A stretch of 64,000 nucleotides of DNA, from positions 1 through 64,000 of the forward strand of contig JTDE01000449.1 of NCBI GenBank assembly GCA_014338405.1, in the 5' to 3' direction. The DNA comes from Paragonimus skrjabini miyazakii (lineage: Eukaryota; Platyhelminthes; Trematoda; Plagiorchiida; Troglotrematidae). Shown piece by piece: positions 33,490-47,954 of this stretch (its first letter is position 1; each line of letters opens with the position of its first letter). The notes beneath the pieces are model-generated. The model saw only the letters and a list, made by a program, of their open reading frames with translations, had not been told where the DNA came from and ran no database searches. The translations under genes were made by a program, and so were the position numbers.

Positions 33490-36400
33490 ATTTCAACTTA
33501 CTACAGTTCATACAAGTTATAATATTTTGGAACGTGAATACAGGTATCTGAATAAACATCGTCGTAATGTTCTTTTCGGTTTTCAACTATTCCCTCCTTC
33601 AAAGATGCAAGCATTCGCTAATATTTATTCTACTGCTTCATTTTCCTACATTTTTTCCCGTGATTTCAATCAATTTTAGACTATCCTATTCAGGACAGTC
33701 GATCTGCGACGTACTGTTATTTTTCTTACCAGAGGGGAAGCCCATTCTAATATGACATTTATAATGAACCCACAACCGATCGCCGCTGGATAATTCAGAC
33801 TACACAGTTGTCAAGCTTTCCTCTATTGCTTAGAGCAATACCGAACAATGGGAGTTATCTCTTTACCCGGATCGTATCTTCATGCAACGAGTGTACCTTC
33901 ATGAAAAATTCGATAGACTGGGGAAGATGGTTTCAACAGCAAACTTGGCGTGGTTTTTACCCTGATCTTTCTACCCTCTGTGGTCAACTGATTTCCTACT
34001 TAAACCTTTGTGTTGACGTTTGTTACTCCTAGAAGACACTCCAATGAGTGCTCACAGATTTTTCTTACTCCATCTCAAGAGACTATGGTGGTCGCAGTCT
34101 GCGGGCTAGCAGTTCTAGAACGACAACACGTCATGGACACGATTCCTTTGGTTAGAACCACACGCTCACAGCCAACCAGGTGTGTTTGTATTATTTTGTT
34201 GCAATCGATTCGACAATATTCAAGCAGAAGAACCCTCTACGACCAAAGCGTCAAGAGAACTCAGGATGATTATCACTTGTCTGCCTCATATTAAGTATAG
34301 ACACCTACAAAATTGCTTATGACCGAAAATACAAAGAAATCGTAACTGTATCCACAGCTCCAGGTCTTCTATTCCTACTATGCAGGGGCTAGTAGTTGAC
34401 CCGAGTTATTTCGTCACATCTTACTGGTTACACGAGTTCGATTACTACAAAGCCCGGTCAAATGAGAAAACATGTATATCGGTTGAAGTCTTGTGCATTA
34501 GTGAATTTAATTTCTTTGGAAATAAAAAGCGAATTGCTTTGCCTTACCGCTATATACATTCAGATATTGGTCAGTAACAAAATCTGCCGCGAAATCTGGC
34601 AAACAACGAGACAGCTAAGTAATATCAGTCCCCCCGTACAAAAGTCCACTTGAAATATTAATGAGGTAAACGGTTAATTTTGAAGTGCATTTGAAATACC
34701 CCTTCATTTTTGGTGCAAGAATCTCTCTCTCCAGCTAACGGTTACTTTTCCTTTGAACGTACGGCTGTATATTATAATATGCTGGAACTCAAAGCTGTTG
34801 CAAAGAAGGATGGTCAATGAACTGGTACCATTCTTCTCGAAGAATATTTTGAATATTTGGCCGCGTATTTTTGCAAATTTACTCGTAACGTCCATCGCAC
34901 AGGAAATTTACTGACTGTTTTGGAAATGTTATCACCACGCTGGTATCAGAGACACATCCAAGTTCCAACCGATCGCATGCACCCCGGTGGAGTTAAAAGT
35001 CTTTCGGAAAATTCTTTAACGTTCAATGTCGCTGAATAATCGCACCGACCCATATCGACTTGCGTATCGTCGGTTTCCGTCTATTACTGACGGACCGTAC
35101 TTCCCTATCCACTCACGTTTTTCATTCCCAGTTGACAAATGTAGGACATTCAGTTTGTGTTCTCGGATCTAACGATGCATTCAGCTGTATCAGTAGAAGA
35201 ATTCCTCTTTGTCTCCAGAAAATTTATGTCATTCGACCACCTTTCATAATGGTGTTGTAGTCATTTTTTGATTCAACCCCACAGTACCCGATTTAACGAC
35301 CAACAGCCTTCCTTACTAACCAATAGTTGGGGTGCTGACTAAGGCTCAGTTATTTCTTCATTCATCTTTTTCAACTATTTGACCTTCCTGTCATTTCCAA
35401 CGAATTCGGCTTTGTGACGTCATGCAGCAGATTTCGCCTTTGCCTTCAGACGGTTGGAGATATTCATTTTTTGATCCACAAATTGCCCATACCGAATTAT
35501 TTAGTTGATCCAGTGTCTATTGTCTGATACATCCAAGAGAATCGGTATGTTGTTTTCTCTTCTTAAAACGGCAACCCGTCGATAACTTTTTGATATTTGC
35601 TCTCAGCTACAAATTGAAAGCAGATTTCTTTCTAGGTTACAATCTGGTAAGTATTCAGGTATCAGGCTGAGCCAAAAATTGACCTAGTCTCTTCATGTTA
35701 ACAATGTTTAATTGAACTGAGTCGATTCACATTTTGTGTCTCACATCCACATTCTTTTGCAACCGTATATAATCTTTTGTCCATTTTTTTGTAAATGCGT
35801 GCCTACTCCCGAACAAAATAGAATGCTTCCGGGTTATATTTGGAAAATTCTAACTAAAGAGTTTCAACATCTTTCTAGATCCGTAAGATACCTATCTACA
35901 TGTAACGTTACTGTCTCATTGCCTCTATAATGGTTCAACATTTCAGAGTATGCAAATCGCCTGATTCAAGAATTTTGTCCGATTCTGTCCCGTATCTTCA
36001 CTCTGACGTCTCTAAATATGCATCCACATAATCGGCTCGAACCGATTCCAAATCCATGTATTTGCGTGCCCAACAGTGCCGTTCATATGTTACCCTTTTG
36101 TTAGCACGTCTTCTTCCTAATCCTCAAATCTTCGCGAAAGAATTTGGGGGTATAGTTAAATAGGCATTTTTGCTAGGAATTGTTTCAAATGTCGAATTGT
36201 TGGGATTATTAACTTTTGGGTTTTGCTGTCATCCAGTTAAAATAGATTGAAAATTGTTCATGCAAATGTTAGTTCAAACAGTTGCAGGTATACAAAATGG
36301 ATCCCAGTGATAAATTACGGGATGCTAAAAACAGTACCACTGACAAATACTTGGGAACCGTCAACTCTGCAGTTGACAGTTTCGCTTAATGCTGGTTTGA

Positions 36401-37408
36401 AGAAGTTTCACTTGAAGATATTCCCACCTTCAGCTGAATAGTCCATGAAGAAGATGCTGAAGAACAAACTGCGACTTCGGTAAAAACGGATTAGGTCCAT
36501 CAATCTAGTTACTGAGGCACCTCCAATATACTATTGAAATGTACGTTTAGTAAGGCTTATCAACAATACAACTCAGTGGACTTCACCTATGAAATAGACT
36601 GCGTATGCATATCATCCGTGAAATATTTTCGATGAGCAGTCGCGAATACATGCGCCAGAGCATTGACTCGGAGGTCATGTACCTCAGATGTCATTGGAAA
36701 ACCATATAGTCAAAATTATCACGTGCAATTAAACGAAAATTAGCACATTTTTCATTTGGTTTGCCAAGAATAAGCGATAATGTGTGAGTTTCATACAGGC
36801 ATATACTTCGTATGCAGGAGTTTACGATCTGTTGTTTAGTTTTGTCACCCGTGAAATATGAGACTGTATTTTGTACCTTGAATTCAACCCACGTATCCAG
36901 TAAGCATAACACGTTGCACTTAACCTTATCGTCTAGCTGGAACCGACAGATGATACTGTTACCAAGGTTCAACAGTGTAAATTTTTTAAGTTTGTGTTCC
37001 CTGATTCACACATTCACGTGTACTGCTAGCACTGAAGGCATATGTCAATTTAACGTGTTTCTTAACGATGACAGAATAGTCATTCCATTGATTGCAGTTG
37101 TCTCATTTAATAAAACGTTCCGTGAATAGTCTGCGAAATGATCATTCAACGTTCGTAAGTAATATCACGTCAGTACACACTGGGTTAGTAAATTTAACGG
37201 TAACCAACTCTGAATCGTCGCATACATTGTGCAATCGTCTGGTGAATAACACGAATGGAGTAAGTGTTGACTTTCACTGGGGAAGTTCTCACAGTTACCA
37301 AATAGTTGCGTTGAGAATATCGCGACAGGAATCGATTCTAGTTGCGACGTCAGCATATCTGTAGATTTTCAGACTTTTCAAGCAATCTACCTGATTCTTT
37401 CACGTTGT
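33490..37408. other. No confident feature
   Basis: About 3.9 kb, AT-rich with pyrimidine-rich plus-strand patches near 35260-36150. ORFs reach 105 codons (36812-37129, +), none recognised. Confidence 0.35.
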
Positions 37409-37672
37409 AGCTCGTCAGTAATGTATATCTGCCACGACGGGAACTTGCACTGGGATCACGTTTTCGTGAGTTATCCGTGCTGACCACTGACCGTTGACTG
37501 TATCGTTGACACCGCAAAATTACCGCAAACAAACGTTCAGGCGCATTCGTTTGTGGTTGATGCTCAAACTATCCGATCGACTGCAGAAGATACAAAGTGA
37601 CTGTCCTAATACCTGCGATGGGTGACTTAACGGTTAGGACTTTTATCAGGTTGGAATTAGTTGGATCATTAG
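37409..37672 (-). mobile_element. Old ribozyme element, degenerate copy 6
   Basis: On the minus strand, homology covers the central region (GGATAGTTTGAGCATC for GGGCAACCTGATCACT), degenerate A and B boxes (about 37440-37490) and only the 5' half of the hammerhead (ATATACATTACTGACGAGCT, 37409-37428). It breaks inside stem II of the ribozyme and has no tail. Highly diverged. Confidence 0.7.
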
Positions 37673-40600
37673 ACGTCTACTCATGAGTGAATAAGCAGCC
37701 ACCCAGGCGGCTTGATTTTCGCAGCTTCAGCCTAAATAGCTTACCTAATCTATTGATCACTTTGTTGCAACCCGAGCGGTAAACATAAGGTGTGTTGGGA
37801 ATGCGTTGAAAAACCTGATAATGGAATGAAGTCTGCTTTTCAAAAGGCTTTTCGGGCCCATTGTGAACCTGTCTTATTTCAGACATTAACGAAGGCCTTT
37901 CCAGTGCTGATACAGACTGTCCTGACAGTACCTTCTGGTTTGCTAGTCACATGCTTTTTACATGGCATTTTCTACCATATTACCCAATTACAAACCAAAG
38001 TTTATCAGTTAATAAAATGAGCTTTGTTTTAATTGAGTTAGCTTAAAGTTAAAAGGATTTTTCTTTCGCTAACCTTCGAATTTTCCATCTTCTCTCCCAT
38101 TTTCCAATATAGAGCGAGTAGTCCGTCTCTTAAATTTTGTTAGGTTAACTTTTTTTACAAATTTTATGGTTAGCTTTTCATGTGGGTTGATAGTATACCC
38201 TGTATGTCGGTAATCCAGTAATGTTACCAGTACTGTAAGGTAATCACAAGTAAATTACTTTAATCACACTTAGGTTACTGAACCTTCGAATTATAATTCA
38301 CAATGATTATCGAATCAGTTAACAAACCATTAGCCTTCTAAACAGTGTTTCTGAGAAAATTATGTGCAATTAAATGACGCACACATTTCCATTCAGAAAC
38401 TAGGCAAAAAGACTTAACAACAGGATTACATTGAACAATTTTTCATTAAAAGGAAAAGCATAAATTTTGAATAAAACTCATTTTTACGCAAAAACCATCA
38501 TAAAGACGATAAAAGGAAAAATTGCCGTCCGTTGTTCACCGTGCTGTGAATATTCATGGGTCCTAGAATACAGCAGAAAATTTCCTGCCGGATTCTTATT
38601 TTATTTTTACAGCTACGTCAGAAAATTGAAGATTGATTTCGTATTTCTATAAGTTCTTGATATATCCAGTGTTGTAATAAAACATACGTCGCCACTACAT
38701 GTGTAGACAAAACTGTCGCAAGAATGTCCGTTCAGATTGCTGGACATTCGTCTTTTTCTTATCATTGTAAACCAGCTGTAAACAATGAACGTTTCAATCG
38801 TTGCAAATTTTGCTCACTTGTCTGCTTTGCGTTCGTGTGTCATGTACAACCGTAATTAAACAAACCACAGTTAAAAACGTAGTACATGTTCTGGTGTTTT
38901 TCACATGGTGTTAGTTGTCACCTTTTTCCCAGACCGTTTTGAACTATTTGTCGTACATTACGCGCAACTTTCACAAACAGATATTCCACAAAGGGAAAAC
39001 ATGCTCAAATTACTTCTTTAGAACGATATTTTCTATTAACATCCTTGAAAAATAACATTTCATTTTATTAGCTAGTGAATGTATGTGTACCATTAAACTT
39101 GCACTGGAAGTTTCGGGAGGAAAATTGAACGAGAAGGCCTTTTGTTTTGAGGAAACCTAAATCATCACACAACATACTTTTTTCACCCTGAATGTCTTAG
39201 AACAAAATGCCATTCGCCAAGTGATCGAGTTCACAACTTATAGAACATAATGAATCATTTGTGCGAAAAAGAATGAAAACACATATCTAATTACTAACCC
39301 ATGTGCGAGGTAGTTTTGTCGTTTACTTCAGACTCAGTGGAATCTTTGACCCCGTACCCAGGTTAGAAGCATTGGTAGGAACGACAGTATATTTGGCATG
39401 GTGACATAAGTAACATGTGCTTTACAGTCAACACCTGTAGCAGTCACACGGCCGGTATCGTGGTTGTTGCTATCCATCAGACATGCATACCCTTGGAAAG
39501 ACAAATGAGCTTCTCTAGTAGGGGGTTGTAGTTAAGGCTCATCGGGTACGCGTTCCCGATAAGTGACAGCAAAAGTGAAACCGGCTTCCGGCGAATTTTG
39601 ATTAGTGAGCTCATAATACATATGTTACCGCACTTCACGAGCACATACATACAGGTTATGCAGATTTGGAAATCAACCAGAATATTAACGAACACTCAAC
39701 ATAACAATGAACTTCAGCTTAAACAAAAACTATTTGATGTTTCTCTTTTGATAGAGGACAGCTACGAAGACTGGCACTGAAACTTTGACGCAGGTATAAG
39801 TACAATATAGAAGTGCGTATGTGTATAAACACCATATAAAGTTAGGGGAGAAAAGAGATTTAACTTCGGGTTACAAAATCAAGCAAAAGTTCAGCTTATA
39901 ATGCATCAACTTAGGTGGAAGCAAGCAAAGTTAGTGGATCACCCCTTCCCCAATTTTTATAAACATAGTAAGAGGTTCGCCAGGAGACGGGTTTGCTAGC
40001 TGATACGAAAAAAACAGACATATAAACATATATGTATCGTGATTTAGAATTCCCAAGAATTAATGGACACTACCTGCCGCATTCGTCACAAGTCACCGCG
40101 ACCTATTGCGTCCACATATATTTTCCTTAAGGTAGGCTTGGATTCAACTCTAGGTAGTTGCCCATCATTGATTTTTTAGAGCATCTCAGCGAATCGCACA
40201 TCTCAAGGAGGGCCGGTTCATCACAGTGGCTTCTCATGGCCATATACCAGTGTGACACCATAGGAGAATGGGATAATATTAAGATATCTCATCTCCTTAT
40301 TCTCAGGGTTTCGAAAGGCTGTTTCTGGTCACACGTTCAGAAACCACTGCAGGGTGCGTTCATCAGTTATTCGACGAACGTGTCTTAACCAACGAAGGTG
40401 GCTGAGCACCAGCTGAATAAAGTAATCCGGTGTTCTAAACCATTTCGCACTATGGAATATACAAGTCGTGCTGAACAAATTACAGATGAAAAAGACTCAG
40501 ATGCCCCATGTTCTGTTGCTAGGATGTCCATATTTTGCTGCCGTACGATAGCATGGATTGCACCATTGCATGGTAGACAGGCGTAATGATCCTCATTTTC

Positions 40601-41149
40601 TGACGGCGGCTTTTCCAAACACTTCTTCCAAGACTTCTGAAGGTGAGGCCATATTAGCAACGCGAACTCGCAACTAATGGCTGATGGATACATTTACTGA
40701 CGGATATTCTGGGCAGCAATCACTAATGTCTCCGCTGAGACGGAAGTTTCGTGTGAACAGGAAAACCTCCTTTAGATGAGGCTGAAAGTCAAGAACTGTT
40801 TAACCTGCTTTTCAACTCAAACCAATTTTTTCAAAGCTGTTGCGAAAGTAATAGTTCTTCAGTGTTGTATGCAAATGGCACACTAACATCTGCTAATAAT
40901 AGCACACAAAAGGTTGAGGTACACACGGAAATCGCAAATATTCAGCAGACAAAATTCCATGCAGTGAACCACTTGAACGCGGTCATCTGTGTACCAAAAA
41001 AGTCTTTCAATGTTACAGTCAAGTGTAGACTAAATAGGGAAGTATTTAAAACGTATCCATATGGTACACCAATGACAAGTTCGGACTCATCAGTGGTCGG
41101 TTGACACGACCGCACTTCATATAATGCTAACCAAATTAGTGAACTTATC
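37673..41149. other. No confident feature
   Basis: AT-rich. ORFs of 60-102 codons on both strands (for example 40158-40388 + and 40385-40693 -) are unrecognised. A patch at 38205-38285 repeats GTAAT-like words without forming a true tandem array. Confidence 0.35.
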
Positions 41150-41521
41150 TTGACATGCAGACTTACCCCGTACTACCTACAATGGTTCGCGACTTATGGA
41201 ATCAGACGACTTAGTGGATTTCACAAAGGGAGTATGCTACCCCTGGAGGCATCCGTGATAGCTTTCCTGATGCTGGCGAGCAATAACAAACATGCGACAG
41301 ACCCGGGATCCACACTAATCCACAAACAAATTTGTCTCCAAGATTTCGACGTTAAAGTAATCCACCATCTGAGTAGAACCTTTACAGCAAACCACACCAG
41401 ACTGGTTCCCCGAAAACTATACCTACACTTAGAGGAAACCAAAATGCAAACACTATGCACTTCGACTGGACTGGAGTCAATAACTGAAGCAGCCTGCCTA
41501 GATGCTACAGGCGCTGTGTAA
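41150..41521 (+). pseudogene. Possible Gypsy RNase H-like fragment
   Basis: A 123-codon ORF contains LQDFDVKVIHHLSRTFTANH, which resembles the end of Gypsy RNase H (LQE.DF.VIHRPGR.H.NAD). The upstream part LTPYYLQWF can be read against the DH..L.WL motif. No integrase follows and no LTR is nearby. The match is short, and the ORF could also be chance. Confidence 0.3.
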
Positions 41522-44500
41522 ACTTTTTTTGGAAGCTATACGATAGCTAAGTAAGTTCCATTTGGGATTCGGTTATCCACTCAACCCTTGATGCTATTTG
41601 AAGTCCTACTTTGCGTAATAATGTGTGAAATCGGGGTAAAAATAAAACAGGACAATTTCTGTTTTCTGGTGAAATAAACCTACTGTAGAACGGCGCATTG
41701 TGGAATGCGACCGTCATGTTTCAAGAGCTGCCGGACGACTCGTCTACACCCGCATCCTTGTCATTTTGTAGTTGATATTAATGACTAACCGGTGCTCCGT
41801 ACATCACTGCAGCAAACGTTCATCGTTTTCATTGAATATACCAACGCCGTGAGGTCCAGTAGCTCTCTGTCCTGCGGATGAGTTGTCCTAGCCACAAGTT
41901 AAAATCGGCCAGAAAAGGCAGTAGGTCAATCATCAGTGTCAAGTGATTGATTAAAAGAGATCGTCTAATTCAGTTTTTGTTGAACCAGTAGGTGGATAGA
42001 AGTTCTTAAGATATTTTCGTTTGCGCTTACGTCCAACGTCTGTTCAGTTTCATCCTCGAAGACTGTCTCTTGATGACTAATCCATATTCATGAGTTACGG
42101 TAAATAATTTTTGTCTGGCCCACAAAGTGCTTTCCTCAGTCACTTCACTTTAGTGTGCGTACAGCGAAATCTTTTGACCGGTTTGAAATATCTGTTTGGT
42201 TTTCGATGTATTTCTTATAAGACTACTAGTGGTTTGTGTGCTGGCGTGATGTTGTTTAGTCGCCGAATTCCTGCCGTCATTTCTGATACGGTTTTATTGT
42301 ATCTTATCGGTCCGCTTTGTTAATGGTTTCAGAGATTTTGATTGTTGTTCATTCTGCAGCTGACGAAGTTTTGTATCTACCCATAAAGAAGAAATACTCA
42401 TTAATGACAACTGTTATCTCTCACTTGGTGCTCTGCAGTATTGTTGTGTGTTCCAGTTTTTCAAGACAGTACGACCTGATGATACCATTTCATTTAATGA
42501 TGAAACAACTGTGAGTAAAATGTCAATGATGGCTGGTCCTAGAATCTCGTCTCAATATCTGGGTACTTTTAATTAACCGAGGTTACGGCAGTAAGTTGAT
42601 CCTTTGATTTCTCTGACGTACTTAGCATAGAAGAACACGGTTTGACAGAGGTATTATGACGTACTTCCCCTAGCGATCCAGTTCTCGTTAACAGAACGAT
42701 AGTAGTGGAAGCAAATGGCTAAACTAAACTTTGTTTCCAAATGGGTGCTAGTGTTTCCATAAAACGCATCAAGATATCTATATCAAACATGGCACAAATT
42801 GGGATTCTACTTCCAGTTACTTCAGACAGCCACGCAATACCTTTCATTTTCCCTCGACTTTAATGGAACGTTCAATGTATTTCTACAGCAACTAGGGGCA
42901 CAACACATTGTCAAATGAAAAGTAGCGGGTTCAACTCAGGCAAAATAGGTTGATTTTTAATAAGGTCACTGGCAGGTGATTATATACCCAAGTCTGAGAG
43001 GACGTCATTATGGATGTGAGATACTGAAACTCTCCGTCCTACTAGTTGTTGTGAATCACGTCTGCGCGATTGTGGCAAAAGTGAAAAACTGGACACGGGC
43101 TACTTTAGGAGGAAGCCGTTAGCGATATCATCGTTTTCCGTCCTCAAAAGTTATAGGACAACCGAGCATCCCCATTTTGTAGTGGATTTATTCAAAGATG
43201 TCGGAAAATGGCTCTCTAAAAGTCCCGCAATCACAAGATGAAACATTGGGAGCGCTGGGTGAATCTTAAGTGTATTGTAGCCATCCGTGATAGTGTACAA
43301 CACTGACATACAAAGGTAGGCACGAACTTGTTCATTCACCAGCATATATGTTCCCTTTAACCAGAAGCCAAGGCAATAAAAGTTATTCTCTTGGCCTCGG
43401 ATTTTCAGTGGGTAGGAAATTTTGTAGATAGGCGGTCCTCTCAGTGATTGTTAGCCTACCCTAGAGCCTGCTAACTAAAAATAGGGTGCTCGGTGGTACG
43501 TTTAGACGTCTACTCGTTAAGTACACATTCGACGGCAATTCAGAGACCCATTAAGTGTACAACCCCATGGGTCATCAGGTGTATGTCAGTATGCTGGGCT
43601 GACAGATTTTACTGCTGTTTGTCTGTGATGATTTTGTTCCAGTATACTGTGCTTGTTTGTTGTTCGTTTGCTGAAAATGTTTGTTGAATGGTGTTGAATG
43701 TTTTCTGAAAATGTTTGTTCAGGCGATGCACCTACCATCGCTACGAATCCATCGGATCGATGGCCAGCCTGCGAGGTCAAACCAATGGACAAGCGTGATA
43801 TAACCAACCAATCAAGCCATCGCCAATTGACTGAACAGTTACCTAGTTTCTCTGTAATAAGTCTGATCGATATCTCGATTTATCTCCAATAACTCATTAT
43901 ATAATTGTACCGGCCTTAAGATGAATTATCGAAGAAATATGTTCACCTATGCCTTCATTCTCATTATCATAATGGGCATATTTGAAACGCTGAAAATTAT
44001 TGTGCTTATCTAACTGAAAGTTGCTGGCCTGTCAGATCCTATGATTGTTTAAGCTTAAACAGTGGCTGATCACATAACTTCTCCATAGTTTGCAACTTTA
44101 TCTTCCGTCTGTTTCCTTACTTCCGCCCTCCAACCCATACTGGCGCGTGGCTATATTTCTCTAATGGAGGCTATGACTTATTCATTGGCAGACGTTGGCG
44201 CTATGAGATTCGCAACATTTTAACTGGTTAAACTGGTAGCAGATGTCTGTGCAAGCTCTCACATGAACTGCGACTTTCTGTTTGTTAGGTTTTGTCGCAT
44301 TAATAACCACTTAGTACCTCGAGTGATATTAACGATCGTCGATTAATCGCCTGACCAATCAAATATGAATAAAATAACATTTGTCCCGGCTTTGGTCAAC
44401 CACACAGATCCAACTCTATTGTATGGCTATATTCAAAGGTCGTATCCATCCAGACACTACCACATACGTAGCCTATGATTATCCACAGTCATGTGACCAC

Positions 44501-45659
44501 ACGTTAACGCAAACTTGTCTCACGCACATATGAAACAACGACACATGGCCATCCGAGCCACAACAACGGGAAACATGGGCTAACCCTCCGTGTACTTTTC
44601 TGAGTTTGGATACATTATTGTTCCCAGCCGTTTCATACTGCCTGGAATTACCACACTTGGCCACATCAGCGTGACGCAGACGACAGATGAGCTGGCCCCT
44701 TGTCAACATGAAGTCTCCGCGTTTGTATTGTTCAACGTTGATCCTGGAAAAATTTGCAGAACGTTCTTTGTTGTATATCCACAGTAAGCATGGACTGCTT
44801 ACATCTGCTGGTGACGATTTTCAAAATCCTTTCCTGTGAGAGGGTTTGAATTATGGGAGTTCTGTGCTAGTTTTGCCTGCCTCCAGAGCAATCTCCAGTT
44901 GCCAACTAGCCAAATAAATCATTCTCTGTTCTGAACTATGCTGGTTGCAATGTTCGGTGTTCGTTTAATATCATGTATTATTTTGCCTACTGGTTCTGTA
45001 CACCTGAGGTTCCTCTAACGAGTCATAATCGATGGTTGTTACATTCATACTGTTCACTACTGTACAACTAATAGCATAATGAACCATCATCTTCACTGCT
45101 GTACCCAACTTAAGTTGGCTGGACCGGTTGACATCCTACCGTGCTTTCAGATGCCTGAAGTTTGCTACCCGTTCCATCGAAGTCGCTCCTTCACGCGAGA
45201 CATGGTCCGCGCCCTATGCGTTGCAAACTGGTTCCCAGGTGTAACATACTGTTCAATCGTCGAATTCAGTTTTTTTATCAAATGTTTTATTTGCACATGT
45301 GAAACGCTCGAAATTGTTTTTTGAAATTCATCACGTAGACAGGGCTGCATAGGCCTGTAGTCTTAGTCCATTTTATGATAACCTGCGAACTAATTAACCG
45401 ATTAAGGAATAAGAGAAACTTTCCAAGAGAGAATGTTTCGCAACTCATGAACCGTAACGTTTAGTGTTTGTCACATTGCTACTTACAAGTAGTATAATTA
45501 GTAAATAGTTATTTCCGAACCGACCATTATTTGCCGCTCCACGTACGGCAAGTCAAAACATTTGTCACTTGTGCGAAAACATATTTGGGTGCTTAAATAA
45601 AATATTTCACTGCAAAAGTAGAATAATCAAATCCATACCATTGTAATATGCTCTAATCG
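41522..45659. other. No confident feature
   Basis: About 4.1 kb with ORFs of up to 81 codons on both strands. Around 43660-43725 a short imperfect direct repeat is seen (GCTGAAAATGTTTGTT, then TCTGAAAATGTTTGTT). A minus ORF at 45165-45350 (KKLNSTIEQYVTPGNQFATH) looks protein-like but is unidentified. Confidence 0.35.
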
Positions 45660-47954
45660 TTTTACAAATCGCATGTAAACTAATGTGTCTCCCTTTACTG
45701 GGGATTCCTTCGAACTAGTAATGGAACTTGAACTATTCCGGTATGTCCAGGGCCATACGAGGTATCGGTTAGGCCAGAAGCCATCCTGTCCTGAGTAACT
45801 TCTCAATAACGAGGTTGACATGATGAGCAGTCTGAATGCCACAGCTCCATGTGGTCGTAATGATCATGGGATAATTGAATTCAGTTATCTAGGTGGAACT
45901 AGACAATATCTTCCACAAAATACAGGTCTGAAGGTCTATCACAAAGCAAATGTCGAAGGAGTGAAGACACAGCCTAACAATTTTGAATGGCCTAACTCAT
46001 TCACCACATACAGCCCAAATCATCACCAGCAGCTCATCATAGTGAAGATGTATCACACTGTTAACAACCATGTTGTAGTAAGGTGTTCCAGGCCTAGTAG
46101 AAAGCCTAGACGCCTACGGAGTGGAACCAAACATTTGACCACACTGAACCGTTCAGCCTGGAAGCTGAACTTGCGTTTGTTGAGTATGTCAGGTGGGGCA
46201 ATCGTACCATGGGTGCTATCAGATGGGACCGATTTTGTTATCAACGAGGTTTTGTTGAAAAGCTGAATGTGAATTCTAAGCTTTTCTACAATGAAGTCGC
46301 AATATACACAACGAGTAAAGTTAGCATTTTGCAACCGAAAACCTCTGGTAGATTTACCAATACATATGCAGAAGTGGCCAACACTCTGTGTAAACAGTGT
46401 GTAATATACACACCTGCAAATTACGAGCGACTTTTGAGCGCATAGACAACAGCCCGACGGAATTACCCAAAAGTTCAATGTCTCAAGTCACAGTCAAATT
46501 GAACGACCTACTAATCCGTAAATCTCCTGGTCCAGATTTTATATTCTCTGTCGTGCTGAAACGCTGCACCACGGGATGATCAAAACCGCCTACAGCACTT
46601 TTTAATCACTGTTTATCAACTAGCCGTTTACCAAATGTCTTGAAGCAGTTCACAATCACCCTTATCTCCAAAGGTGGGTGCAGAGATGACCCAACGGACT
46701 ATTGACCAATACCGTTGCTTTCAGTGGAGAGTCTATTAGATGACTCTCTTCTGGATATGGCTGGAAACCTCCAATTCATCATCAAGGAGTAACGTGACTT
46801 TCGTATGGAATACACATGAGTCACAATTTTGCTGATTACTGGAGACTTTCGGACGAAGGCTGAAGACGCTGGATTGGATATAGACGAGGTCTATCTTGAC
46901 TTTTCCAAAGCCTTTGACAGGGTTGATCATCCCATCTTGTTGCGGAAACTCAATAGTTATAGCCTTGGTATGCACTCACTCACCTGGATGGGGGGTTTTC
47001 TGATTGAACATGGATTAAACGTCAGGGTGAATGGACAGTTATCACAGTGGTTTCCCATCAACAGTGGCGATCCGCAGGGATCGCCTTTGAACCACTGTTA
47101 TTCATTCTTCTCGTTCTTGGAGTACCCAATGTAGTCAAGTCGCCGGTGATGTTCTACGCCAACGACACAATGCTCCAGCGAGTTCTAGAGTACACGGAGG
47201 ATGTGATGACTCTACAAGACAATTTGAACAGCCTAAATCAGTGGTCCATAGAGAATAACTTATCACTCAATGTCAGCAAGTATAGATTCATGCACATTCG
47301 CCATCAACATTGTACGGACTATTACCCTGGCAATATGAAGCTGCTCGTGTTAGCATGGGAAATCGACCTAGGGAGCGCAAAGGTAGACAGTTTGAGTTTG
47401 TCTAAATATTTTGCTTCACAAATAACCCTGGACCTTCTAGGAAGAACTTGTGAAACCTTTCATCCTAAGGTGTTTCACACTGTGTTAGCTTGAATAATCT
47501 GCCATAACCTGGAAACAAATATGTACAATTATCATTATATTAAGAATAATTTGGCACTAATCGAAAGAGTTCAGGGACCGGGCATTAGAAGAATTATGAA
47601 GCTCAGGAAAACTCCCTTCTCGGAGGGACTGGTAGAATTAGGTCAAATCCCAATGAATTACAGACATCTTAGGGAACACCTATTCTTATATAAAAATGAA
47701 TACTCCATACTCCGAGTCATCTACTGGCGCATCTCTTCCAGTTGAATAGAGATCAACCTTCAAAAGGTCACTGGTTGAAACTGAGTAGTGGAAGAGGTAG
47801 ATTACTTTATAGACCGCACTGCTTCAAACTTACTGTCTGTTCACATTGGAATGCATTGCCCAACTCTCTGGTCATGGCTGAATCGACTGAAAGGTTTAAA
47901 CAATTACTCCATCAACAGATACCTGAGAAACAACCAATACTACAAGTTTCCTAG
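45660..47954 (+). pseudogene. CR1/Jockey-like LINE, endonuclease C-terminus through RT to ORF end
   Basis: The best preserved LINE here. The endonuclease end reads VQGHTRYRLGQKPS (about 45745-45786) and then LNATAPCGRNDHGIIEFSY, with the catalytic DH of the usual SDH motif (45832-45888). A linker runs to 46266. RT follows with KSPGPDF (about 46521), RLPNVLKQFTITLI, then DPTDY and PIPLLSVESLL, YLDFSKAFDRVDHPILLRKL (about 46891-46950) and DPQGSPL. The catalytic box reads YAND (47155-47166), with the first Asp lost. The thumb and C-terminal part have LNSLNQWSIENNLSLNVSK, ALIERVQGPGIRRIMKL and the end motif HCFKLTVCSHWNALP, with a stop at 47952. Frames change near 46270, 46830, 47090 and 47745, with several stops. 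The 5' end, with the rest of the endonuclease, is missing. Confidence 0.92.

Noticed and set aside
46053..46478. 141-codon minus ORF
   Set aside because: It is the shadow of the LINE linker and RT coding strand.
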